This document shows, piece by piece, positions 18,622-27,092 of a stretch of DNA of 34,563 nt. Numbering within the stretch: position 1 is the stretch's first letter; every line of letters starts with the position of its first letter. This DNA comes from Candidatus Omnitrophota bacterium (GTDB lineage Bacteria; Omnitrophota; Gorgyraeia; Zapsychrales; Fredricksoniimonadaceae): contig JADFWS010000006.1 in assembly GCA_015234065.1 (NCBI GenBank), positions 1-34,563 on the forward strand, in the 5' to 3' direction. The translations under genes were made by a program, and so were the position numbers. The notes below the pieces were generated by a model. It worked only from the letters and a program-made list of their open reading frames with translations, had not been told where the DNA came from and did no database searches.

Positions 18622-19596
18622 TTATTTCCAGATGCCGGGTATCACGGCTTTGCAATGGCCGCAGGTACCGTCATTCAAATGGTTTTCTGTGATCGCAAAG
18701 CCCTGCCGGCCGATGATTATTTTTTGGCATGTTGGGCAGAAGGTGTTGTTGCCCGGATGGTCCGGCAGGTTCCCGACGTACACAAAGGACAGTCCTTCGG
18801 CCTTGCCAATGTCCCAGGCGCGGGTGATCGTGCTTTCCGGCGTAGGCGGGAGGTTGAGGAGCTTGTGCATGGGCCAAAAGCGTGAAAAATGCAAGGGCGT
18901 GTCTTTGCCCAGATGGTCTTTGACCCAGCGGCAGAGCGTGCGGATGTCGTTATCCGTATCGTTCCACGTCGGGACGATCAGGTTTGTGACTTCGAGCCAG
19001 AGGCCTTTGTTGCGCATCGTGACGGCGGCATCGAGAACGGGTTTAAGCGTGGCGCCGCACATTTTTTTATAGAAATCTTCCGTCATGCCTTTGATCGTCA
19101 GATTGGCGCCGTGGCTGACGCGGCATAGTTCAATTAACGGGTCCTGTTCGATATATCCGGCCGTGACGAGGAGATTCAGAAGGCCTTCTTTTTTTGCACG
19201 CGCGGCAATATCTTCGGCATATTCGTAGAAAATGACAGGGTCGGAATAGGTATAGGCAAGGCTGCGGCAGTCATGACGCAGGGCCTGGGATACGGCGTCA
19301 TCGGGCACGAGATCGATATTTTCGGTCTCTTCCGGCGGGCGTTGGGATATTTCCCAATTCTGGCAATAGAGGCAGTGAAGATTGCATCCGGCGGTCGCCA
19401 GAGAAAAGGACCTGCTTCCGGGCAAGATATGAAAGAACGGCTTTTTCTCGATGGGGTCGATATGGACAGAGCAGGGCTTGCCGTAGACGAGCGAAAAAAG
19501 TTTCCCGCCGACATTGGTGCGTACCCGGCAGTTGCCGCGGGCGCCCTCGATGATCACACAGCGCCGGGGGCATAAGAAGCAGGTCACGGGTTTCAT
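18622..19596 (-). CDS. amrS: AmmeMemoRadiSam-type radical SAM protein (AmrS-like)
   Basis: CFLCPRRCVIIEGARGNCRVR, ATAGCNLHCLYCQNWEIS (CX3CX2C), SHGANLTIKGMTEDFYKKMCGATL, C-terminal two-CxxC zinc-ribbon-like region. Confidence 0.9.
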   Translation of the reverse strand: MKPVTCFLCPRRCVIIEGARGNCRVRTNVGGKLFSLVYGKPCSVHIDPIEKKPFFHILPGSRSFSLATAGCNLHCLYCQNWEISQRPPEETENIDLVPDDAVSQALRHDCRSLAYTYSDPVIFYEYAEDIAARAKKEGLLNLLVTAGYIEQDPLIELCRVSHGANLTIKGMTEDFYKKMCGATLKPVLDAAVTMRNKGLWLEVTNLIVPTWNDTDNDIRTLCRWVKDHLGKDTPLHFSRFWPMHKLLNLPPTPESTITRAWDIGKAEGLSFVYVGNLPDHPGNNTFCPTCQKIIIGRQGFAITENHLNDGTCGHCKAVIPGIWK

Positions 19597-19778
19597 GGTT
19601 TCCAGTATTTCCCTTCATGTAGCGTGAGCCCCATGGCATTGAACTTTTGCGCCCATTCCTGCGGCGTGAAGCGGGATGCCGGCTCAGGGTTCAGACCAGT
19701 ATATATGACCGTCAGTATAAGCGCTGCTGAAAAAGCGACAAGCAGTGTAAAGGCAAAATCATTTCTTTGAGCAGGCAT
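19593..19778 (-). CDS. Small single-TM protein
   Basis: MPAQRNDFAFTLLVAFSAALILTVIYTGLNPEPASRF...; ATGA overlap with the AmrS-like gene; 20-nt overlap with the upstream FMN/4Fe-4S gene. Confidence 0.65.
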   Translation of the reverse strand: MPAQRNDFAFTLLVAFSAALILTVIYTGLNPEPASRFTPQEWAQKFNAMGLTLHEGKYWKP

Positions 19779-20985
19779 GGGGTCCAAACTCCAATTGGCC
19801 GGCGACACAGCTGTTCAGGCAGTTGCCGCAGAGGATACATTCGGCGGCGTTAATGAGCGGCCGTTTGTTGTTATCGAGGCTGATGGCGTGCGTGGGGCAG
19901 GCGCTGATACACGCGGCACAGCGAGCACAGCGTGGCTTCACCCGAATTTTAAAGAAGCTGAAAGCGCCGGCCAGGCCAGTTAATGCTCCGACGGGACAAA
20001 GATGTGTGCACCAGAACCGGAAGTAAAAGATCGCGAGGATGATCATCAGGCATAAAAAGCCGGCCGCGAGCGTTGACCCGTGGCCTGTAAAGAGCGTAAT
20101 AAAAACTTCGATATTGGCAGCGGCGGAATCATTGCGGATAAAACAAAGGCCTAAAACTAAAAAAAGAAGCGCATATTTCACGTAGCGTGTGTTTTGGTCT
20201 GTGGTTACGGATATAGGGAAAGTGCGCACACGGCGTTTTCCAAAAAGTTTAAACAGCAGGTCCTGGAGAAGCGCGAAGGGGCAAAGGCTTCCGCAATAGA
20301 TCCTCCCGACGACAAATGTGGCCGCCAGGCCGAGAAGCAATGTCATGAACCAAAGAGGTTGTGCAAAGAATCCCGGGATGTTGCCGAGCGCGGCGTTGGC
20401 GATCTGAATGATCGAGAGCATGGTTTTGGTGATCAGCCCAAAATAGATAAACCCTCCGAGCATGGCGGCCCAGCGCAGGAGCGTATTTTTTAAGAGCAAC
20501 GCGGTTAAGGCGAGGGCTAAAAGAACGACAGGGATCAGGATGGTGGCCCAGTTGATCGGCGGTGTTTTGATCGAATGCGGCTTTTGAGCGGCTTGCGCGA
20601 GGCAGGCGTGGATAGTATTTGTGATCGCTTTGTGTGAAATCGTAGCGCCTGAAATGCCGTCGATGTCATAGCCGAGGGACAGAGGGCTTGCAAAAGTCTT
20701 TCCAATGAATTGTTTGACGAAGAGGCTTAAATCGCCGGTATAGGAAAATGTTTCGTTGTTTTTGAGGACATCAATGTTCGTTATTGTGCCGTTCGGCCCG
20801 ATAAAAACGCGCAGCGGAATGTGCCCGCCATAGCCTTGGATTTCAGGCGCTACCTTGTGGGACAGAAGCACGATGATTCCGGGTTGGGCGTCAACAAGGG
20901 CAGGCTCGTCTGTTCGAAAAAATAAAGACACAGCACCGATGCTTAAGAAAACAATAAAAACACTCGCTAAAATCTTAATGTGCAT
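19759..20985 (-). CDS. FMN-binding, NapH/NosR-like membrane 4Fe-4S protein
   Basis: GYDIDGISGATISHKAI matches the ApbE flavinylation motif; multiple TMs; CGSLCPFALLQDL, CTHLCPVGALTGL, CARCAACISACPTHAI and CILCGNCLNSC. Confidence 0.85.
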   Translation of the reverse strand: MHIKILASVFIVFLSIGAVSLFFRTDEPALVDAQPGIIVLLSHKVAPEIQGYGGHIPLRVFIGPNGTITNIDVLKNNETFSYTGDLSLFVKQFIGKTFASPLSLGYDIDGISGATISHKAITNTIHACLAQAAQKPHSIKTPPINWATILIPVVLLALALTALLLKNTLLRWAAMLGGFIYFGLITKTMLSIIQIANAALGNIPGFFAQPLWFMTLLLGLAATFVVGRIYCGSLCPFALLQDLLFKLFGKRRVRTFPISVTTDQNTRYVKYALLFLVLGLCFIRNDSAAANIEVFITLFTGHGSTLAAGFLCLMIILAIFYFRFWCTHLCPVGALTGLAGAFSFFKIRVKPRCARCAACISACPTHAISLDNNKRPLINAAECILCGNCLNSCVAGQLEFGPHACSKK

Positions 20986-21009
20986 GTAAACATTTTACCT
21001 GAATTTCAC

Positions 21010-21062
21010 GAAACATCAACAACCGCCACAACCTCCGGGGTTATGGCGGTTGTTGATGTTTC
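21010..21062. repeat. Dispersed hairpin, copy 1 (24-bp stem, one mismatch)
   Basis: GAAACATCAACAACCGCCACAACC-TCCGG-GGTTATGGCGGTTGTTGATGTTTC, between divergent genes. Confidence 0.85.
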
Positions 21063-21159
21063 ATCAAGGACGTGCCTTGATTTGCGCGGGGAATATTTAT
21101 ATGTTATTCTTTACCATTCTTTACTTGTTGGAATATCTAAAATCATATCATGAGGCGCT

Positions 21160-24100
21160 ATGTTTCACTGGTTTAAACAAATGAATGATCGTCGTATTCT
21201 TTTGCGTATCTCTATGCGTACGATGGTGTTTGCGCTCTGCTTTTCGCTGGTTTTTGGGCCTGGCGCACAGGTGCGTGCAGATGTTTTTAATGTGAATTCC
21301 CTTCCTCAGCCGGGGGCCATGCTGGGTATATCGCCTGCGTTTGTGCCTGCGCTTGTGAGAGGCCTGATCGTTGATCCCCAAAAGCCGTTGAATTTCCAAT
21401 TTATTGTGGATAGTGGCAATGGCGCGGCAACGACGGATGCTGTACGCAGTGAAGGTGCTCGCATGGTGCGCTATTTCCTGGCTTTTTTGACAGTGCCGGA
21501 AAAAGACCTGTGGGTCAATCTTTCGCCATATGAGCATGACCGCATGATCGCCGATGGTTTGGGGAAGACTGTTCTTGGCCGCGATCTTTTGGCCCAGGAT
21601 TATGTTTTAAAGCAACTGACAGCTTCGCTTATTTATCCTGAAAAAGGCCTCGGGAAAGAATTCTGGGCCAAAGTTTATGCCGAAGCCAGGTCCCAGTTCG
21701 GAACGATAGATATCCCTGTCGATACATTCAATAAAGTCTGGATCATGCCGGAGCGTGCTGAAATCTTCGAGCAGACTAATCGCGTTTATGTGACGGGTGC
21801 CAAGCTCAAGGTCATGCTGGATAGTGATTATGTCGCCATTGCGAATAATACAGCGGCGGCTCCGTCGATCACCAGGCAAATTATTCGTGAGATCGTCCTT
21901 CCGGCCATTGAAAAAGAAGTCAATGAAGGCAAAAATTTTGCTCCACTCCGTCAGATCTATTACACTGCGATCCTGGCCAAGTGGTATCGCGATGCTATTA
22001 CACAAACGCTGTTGAAACAGGCCTATTTGGGAAAGAACAAGGTCGCGGGTATTGATTCCGGGGATGTGAAGTTGAAAGAAGAGATCTACGCCCGTTATAT
22101 CGCTGCGTATAAGGTGGGTGTGTTCAATTACATTAAAGAAGAAAAAGACCCTTTGACCAACGAAGCGATCCCGCATAAATATTTCTCCGGCGGGATGGTT
22201 GATTTTGCGATGAACCATGTTGTGTTAGAGCATGCGTTGAATGTAACGGCTACAGGTGGAACATTTAAGTTAGGGGTTCAGCTTTTAAAAGCATCGCGGC
22301 AGGTAGAAAGTGAACTTCAGTCGGATTCCAGGGATAGCGCGATGAGCTCATTCTTTTCACGCCGTCCCGACCTTAAGCCCGAAAGCGCTTTTGACAAGAG
22401 TGTCAAAGAGGGCCTGAATAAAGCGTATAAAGAGGGGCGCCTCGTGGAGCCGTTACCGTATGCCGGGGCGGCAGATGGTGCGTATCATGTGGAGACTGGG
22501 GGCCCGATGGCCGTGGAGCCGTTGGAGTTCTCGCCGAGAACCATGATCGGTGATTTTAACGGGATTCCCCTTTATGGCCTTGATAAGCCCAGGTTCCCAA
22601 ATTCTTTTGCGGTGACGTTTAAAGGCGAGTTGACCCGGGAGATTCTTGAGCAGGTCATTTATATGGCGGTTATTTCTCAAAAAAATGAGGTCAAGTTTGT
22701 GTACGATCAGCCACGCACGCCTGAGGCCGCGTCCTATGTTCAGGGGTTTGATGACCCTGAGATATTCTTGCCGATTGAAACAGTGATCACAAAACCGGGA
22801 TATGAAGATGGCGGGGTCGTTGTAAGTGGCCTTTTGGAGCATCCGGATAAGTGGTATCCGGGTAAAAAAGTCATTGTTCTTCAAGGGCAGGATGCGATGG
22901 AGTTGAGCCGGGTTCTTTGGGCTCAGCTGGAAAATCTTCAGGCCGGGGAGAGAGTGTTTCAGCAAAGAGAGATCCAGAGTGACAAAGTGATCATCCGGAC
23001 GATGAAAGAACAACGTTCGGCGATCCCGTACAGTCTTTTGATCGCGAAAAATGTGGATGAGAGCGGCAGGGTCGCGGGGCTTAAGGTGTATATTTTTATG
23101 CGTGGGGAAGCGGTTGGCCAGGTAAAGGGCTTAAGCATGCCGCTTGGCACCGTTGAAATGGCGGGTGATTTTGTCCTTCCAGAGACTGTAGCGCCCGAGG
23201 TCCTGACAGAATTAATCAGGCAGGGTGATTTTAAGGGAGCGCGAAAAACGATTTCTGTTCAAACGGCTGTGACGGAAGAGCCGCGGCCTGTGCGGCCTGC
23301 GGAAGAAGAATCAGCCATGGTATCGGGAGATTTTTCCGATCCTGTTTTTGCTTTAGAATGGTTTTTACCGGCGGCAAGCCTCCTGCTCACAACGGTGGTG
23401 GCGGTTGGTGTCGGCATTCCGGCATGGCAGGCATTGAGGAAGGAAAAGAATGTGCGCCGCGGCCAGCTTCAGCAGAAATTAAATCATCGCTGGCACGAAG
23501 GTGTATATATCAACGCGAATGATTATATAGATGTCTTAACAGATAATTTCTTCAAAGAAGAGAGTCGGGTTAGCGCTTGGAACGATCTTGTGCTGGAGCG
23601 ATGGAAGTTGCATGAAGAGATGTTGGCACTATCATCGCGGTTAAGCAGTATGGATCCGGCGAATGCGAACAGCCTTTTAACCATGGCGGAGCTTACCAGA
23701 AAACAGCATGACGCGATCCAATTTTATGACGATCCTTTTCGCCAGGCGTTTGCGGCTGCGAAAGGCCGGCGTAAGAAGATCCTGACAGCGCTTGGCCGTC
23801 AATGGGATTATATGACCGGGCATGATGTGGATAATCCTGACGGGAAAGGCGTGTTTGCGTCGTTGGATCCGGACATAGCCCGACGTTTGTCGATGGATGT
23901 GTACAGATTGATCGCGCCGAGGATGGCGGCTGATGCGGCACCGGCTCTTTCCGAGAACATGGTGCAAGAGGAGTCGGCGATGACAGGTTCTGTGCGTCAG
24001 GAAAAGATGGACGGTGGTATTGATATTCAAAACATTGGCCTGACGAAGAGCGGCGCTTCGGCCGACATTCAATATGACGTGGCCCAGGCTCAGGGCATTC

Positions 24101-24186
24101 TTGACGGCGGGTTTGAAGGTTTTGCACCGGTGATCACGAGTGTCATTCCAATGGTATCCCCGCAGCAAGCCCTTGGCGTGCATTAA
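21160..24186 (+). CDS. Large exported protein of unknown function
   Basis: 1008-aa ORF with signal-peptide-like N terminus (MVFALCFSLVFGPGAQVRA), an internal TM (WFLPAASLLLTTVVAVGVGI), and C-terminal GGIDIQNIGL...GFAPVITSVIPM. Confidence 0.8.
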   Translation: MFHWFKQMNDRRILLRISMRTMVFALCFSLVFGPGAQVRADVFNVNSLPQPGAMLGISPAFVPALVRGLIVDPQKPLNFQFIVDSGNGAATTDAVRSEGARMVRYFLAFLTVPEKDLWVNLSPYEHDRMIADGLGKTVLGRDLLAQDYVLKQLTASLIYPEKGLGKEFWAKVYAEARSQFGTIDIPVDTFNKVWIMPERAEIFEQTNRVYVTGAKLKVMLDSDYVAIANNTAAAPSITRQIIREIVLPAIEKEVNEGKNFAPLRQIYYTAILAKWYRDAITQTLLKQAYLGKNKVAGIDSGDVKLKEEIYARYIAAYKVGVFNYIKEEKDPLTNEAIPHKYFSGGMVDFAMNHVVLEHALNVTATGGTFKLGVQLLKASRQVESELQSDSRDSAMSSFFSRRPDLKPESAFDKSVKEGLNKAYKEGRLVEPLPYAGAADGAYHVETGGPMAVEPLEFSPRTMIGDFNGIPLYGLDKPRFPNSFAVTFKGELTREILEQVIYMAVISQKNEVKFVYDQPRTPEAASYVQGFDDPEIFLPIETVITKPGYEDGGVVVSGLLEHPDKWYPGKKVIVLQGQDAMELSRVLWAQLENLQAGERVFQQREIQSDKVIIRTMKEQRSAIPYSLLIAKNVDESGRVAGLKVYIFMRGEAVGQVKGLSMPLGTVEMAGDFVLPETVAPEVLTELIRQGDFKGARKTISVQTAVTEEPRPVRPAEEESAMVSGDFSDPVFALEWFLPAASLLLTTVVAVGVGIPAWQALRKEKNVRRGQLQQKLNHRWHEGVYINANDYIDVLTDNFFKEESRVSAWNDLVLERWKLHEEMLALSSRLSSMDPANANSLLTMAELTRKQHDAIQFYDDPFRQAFAAAKGRRKKILTALGRQWDYMTGHDVDNPDGKGVFASLDPDIARRLSMDVYRLIAPRMAADAAPALSENMVQEESAMTGSVRQEKMDGGIDIQNIGLTKSGASADIQYDVAQAQGILDGGFEGFAPVITSVIPMVSPQQALGVH

Positions 24187-24236
24187 AACGCGCGCAACCC
24201 CTGGGGATCGTGGCAGCCCGGCGGATCCGTTCGTTT

Positions 24237-24257
24237 AATCGAGAAGTTTTCTCGATT
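24237..24257. repeat. Perfect 9-bp hairpin upstream of the hydrogenase promoter
   Basis: AATCGAGAA-GTT-TTCTCGATT. Confidence 0.7.
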
Positions 24258-24290
24258 CTCGCGCGCCTTAAAATAACCAAGCTTTTCTTC

Positions 24291-24320
24291 TTGCCATACC
24301 TGCACACAAGCCCCTATAAT
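24291..24320 (+). promoter_or_regulatory. Candidate sigma-70-type promoter of the hydrogenase operon
   Basis: TTGCCA (24291-24296), 18-nt spacer, TATAAT (24315-24320). Confidence 0.6.
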
Positions 24321-24366
24321 CACTCAATCGTGAAATTTTGAACGATTCAAATTCCCCGATATATCA

Positions 24367-24381
24367 ATCATGTTACATGAT
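24367..24381. promoter_or_regulatory. Perfect palindrome ATCATGT-T-ACATGAT, candidate operator
   Basis: 7-bp arms around 1 nt, between the candidate promoter and the first hydrogenase gene. Confidence 0.5.
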
Positions 24382-24416
24382 CCGGGTTTAATGTTGTTGC
24401 CTTCAAAGGAGAGTCC

Positions 24417-24899
24417 ATGGTAGTTGAAAACTTGGCAGATGATGTAAAGAAGGTCGTGGAACGCTGGAAGGATAAAGAGGGCAACCTCATTATGGTCCTT
24501 CACGATATCCAGGATCATTACGGGTATGTCCCGCGTGAAGCCGCGCTTGAGATCTCGCGTCAGCTGGACCAGCCGCTGGCGCGGATCTATGAAGTTCTGA
24601 CTTTTTACAATTATTTCAAACTTCAGCCGCCGGGAAAGTTCAATATTTCGGTGTGTTTGGGCACGGCCTGTTATTTAAAAGGTGCGGCGGCTCTTATTGA
24701 AGAAGTGACCCGCGTTCTTCATATTAAGGAAGGCGAAACCACTAAAGACGGGCTTTTTCATTTGCAGATCGTGCGTTGCCTGGGCTGTTGCGGCCTGGCG
24801 CCGGTCATCACGGTGGACGGGAAAGTATATAGTGCGGTCAAGCGCGCGGATGTGATGGAGATCATTGCCGAGCATTCCAAGAACCACGGCCAGAAATAA
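24417..24899 (+). CDS. NuoE-like [2Fe-2S] subunit of NAD(P)-linked [FeFe] hydrogenase (HydC/HndA-like)
   Basis: GYVPREAALEISRQL, VCLGTACYLKGA, VRCLGCCGLAPVITVDG. Confidence 0.9.
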   Translation: MVVENLADDVKKVVERWKDKEGNLIMVLHDIQDHYGYVPREAALEISRQLDQPLARIYEVLTFYNYFKLQPPGKFNISVCLGTACYLKGAAALIEEVTRVLHIKEGETTKDGLFHLQIVRCLGCCGLAPVITVDGKVYSAVKRADVMEIIAEHSKNHGQK

Positions 24900-24914
24900 T
24901 ATCAGGAGATTTTT

Positions 24915-25256
24915 ATGGGGATCGTGAAACAGGACCTGTTGAACATGAAGACCGTGGCGGTGAACAAGCGCGCCAAGAACTGGATCCGTGTCGGGTATTC
25001 GACGTGCGGTGTGGCTGCCGGGGCCAAGGAAGTCCTCGAAGTGCTTACGGAAGAAGCCAAGACGCGCGGACTCGACGTTGAAGTGAAAAAGTGCGGCTGT
25101 CTGGGGCTGTGTTCGGCAGAGCCGCTCGTGGAAGTGAATGTAGAAGGCGCGCCGCGCGTATTTTACGGCAAGGTGAATAAGGATGTCGCGCATAAGATCA
25201 TGGACGAGCATGTGTGCCAGAAGAAGCTCGTTGATGGGCATATTTACGAGATTTGA
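24915..25256 (+). CDS. Thioredoxin-like [2Fe-2S] ferredoxin (HndB-like)
   Basis: GYSTCGVAAGAKEVLEVL and VKKCGCLGLCSAEPLVEV; lies between the NuoE-like and NuoF-like genes. Confidence 0.85.
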   Translation: MGIVKQDLLNMKTVAVNKRAKNWIRVGYSTCGVAAGAKEVLEVLTEEAKTRGLDVEVKKCGCLGLCSAEPLVEVNVEGAPRVFYGKVNKDVAHKIMDEHVCQKKLVDGHIYEI

Positions 25257-25257
25257 T

Positions 25258-25316
25258 GGGCCAAGGGCCCGTCATCCTGAGGCCGGAAGGCCGAAGGATC
25301 GCCCCACGGGAATGAC
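25258..25316. repeat. REP/MITE-like palindromic sequence inside the hydrogenase operon
   Basis: GGGCC-AAG-GGCCC next to GTCAT...GGCC-GGAA-GGCC...ATGAC in the spacer before the NuoF-like gene. Confidence 0.5.
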
Positions 25317-25345
25317 GCATATTTAATAAAGCATGAGGATGAGAT

Positions 25346-27079
25346 ATGAAACGGATATTGATCCAGGATACAGACGGGAATAAAAAGAAGGACCTGCGCG
25401 ATTTTGCGGTGGCCTTAACAAGCCAGCTGCGCGAGCGCAATCTCGACGGGCAGTGCCAGGTGGTAACAGTGGCTGACCTCGGGGTTTATAATAAAGGCTT
25501 GGCGGCGCGCGTCTTGCCGGAGGGCTTTATTTACAAGAATCTGGAAATAAAGAATATCACTGAGATCATCGACAAGACCATTATCGCGGGCCAGAAGATC
25601 GACGCATTGGCGTTTGACAAGAAGAGTAAGCAGATGCGCGTGGTCCTTCGTAATTGCGGGGTTGTTGATCCCGAGAGTTTTGATGAGTACGTGGGCAATG
25701 ACGGGTATCAGGGCCTTGTGCGCGCGCTGGAGATGGGGCCTGAGCAGGCGATCGCCGAGATGAAAAAATCCGGCCTGCGCGGCCGTGGCGGCGCCGGTTT
25801 TCCGACGTGGCTTAAGTGGGATATTACGCGCAAGGTGTCTGGTGACGTAAAATATATTATTTGCAATGGTGATGAAGGCGATCCGGGCGCGTATATGGAT
25901 CGTTCGGTCCTCGAAGGAGATCCCCACTCGGTCATCGAAGGCATGATGATCGGCGGGTTTGCGGTCGGCGCGACGTATGGGTTCTTTTATATCCGTGCCG
26001 AGTACCCGCTCGCCGTTGAACGCATCCAGAAGGCGATCAACAAGTGTTATGAAAAAGGCCTGCTGGGAAAGAATATTTTAGGGAGCAATTTCAATTTTGA
26101 TATGGAGATCCGTTTGGGTGCCGGCGCGTTTGTGTGCGGCGAAGAGACGGCGCTCATCGCGTCTGTCGAAGGCCTGCGCGGGTATCCTCGCCCTCGTCCG
26201 CCATTCCCGTCGGTCAAGGGCCTGTGGGATAAGCCTACGGTCATTAACAATGTGGAAACGCTGGCGAACATTCCGTATATTTTCGCCAAGGGTGGCGAAG
26301 AATTCGGCAAGATCGGGACCGAAGGTTCCAAGGGGACCAAGGTATTTGCGGTCACTGGCAAGGTGCGCAATTCCGGCCTGGTCGAGGTGCCGATGGGGAT
26401 CACGCTCCGCGAGATCGTGTTCGATATCGGGGGCGGCGTTTTTGAGAATAAGGCGATCAAGGCGATCCAGACCGGAGGCCCGTCGGGCGGTGTGATCCCG
26501 GAGCAGTATTTTGATACGCCGGTCGAATATGAAAGTTTGCAGAAGCTGGGGTCTATCATGGGTTCCGGCGGCATGATCGTCATGGACGAAGACGATTGCA
26601 TGGTCGATATTTCCAAGTTTTATCTTGGGTTTTGTGTTGATGAGTCGTGTGGCAAATGCGCGCCGTGCCGTATCGGTGGCACCCAGATGCTCGGGATACT
26701 GACCAGGATCTCGGAAGGCAAGGGTAAGGCGGACGACCTTAATAAGTTGAACCAGATCGCGCTCGCGATGCAAAAGGCTTCTTTATGCGGCCTTGGGCAG
26801 ACGGCGCCGAATCCGGTCTTGTCCACGCTTAAATATTTTGCGGAAGAATACCGGGCTCACGTAGAGGACGGAAAATGTCCGTCAGGAAAGTGCGCAAGCC
26901 TTGTGTCGTTCTTGATCCATAAAGACAAGTGCACGGGCTGCGGCCTTTGTGCGCGCAACTGCCCTGTGAACGTGATCGCAGGCAGCCGCCAGGAAAAGTA
27001 TGTGATCGATCAGGAAAAGTGCATCAGCTGCGGGATGTGCTACCAGGTCTGTAAATTCGACGCGGTGGAGCGTCAATAA
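25346..27079 (+). CDS. NuoF-like flavoprotein subunit of [FeFe] hydrogenase (HydB/HndC-like)
   Basis: GLRGRGGAGFPTWLKW, CNGDEGDPGAYMDR, GAGAFVCGEETALI, CGKCAPCRIG, C-terminal CTGCGLCARNCP and CISCGMCYQVC. Confidence 0.95.
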   Translation: MKRILIQDTDGNKKKDLRDFAVALTSQLRERNLDGQCQVVTVADLGVYNKGLAARVLPEGFIYKNLEIKNITEIIDKTIIAGQKIDALAFDKKSKQMRVVLRNCGVVDPESFDEYVGNDGYQGLVRALEMGPEQAIAEMKKSGLRGRGGAGFPTWLKWDITRKVSGDVKYIICNGDEGDPGAYMDRSVLEGDPHSVIEGMMIGGFAVGATYGFFYIRAEYPLAVERIQKAINKCYEKGLLGKNILGSNFNFDMEIRLGAGAFVCGEETALIASVEGLRGYPRPRPPFPSVKGLWDKPTVINNVETLANIPYIFAKGGEEFGKIGTEGSKGTKVFAVTGKVRNSGLVEVPMGITLREIVFDIGGGVFENKAIKAIQTGGPSGGVIPEQYFDTPVEYESLQKLGSIMGSGGMIVMDEDDCMVDISKFYLGFCVDESCGKCAPCRIGGTQMLGILTRISEGKGKADDLNKLNQIALAMQKASLCGLGQTAPNPVLSTLKYFAEEYRAHVEDGKCPSGKCASLVSFLIHKDKCTGCGLCARNCPVNVIAGSRQEKYVIDQEKCISCGMCYQVCKFDAVERQ

Positions 27080-27092
27080 AGGAGTTCAAGTC

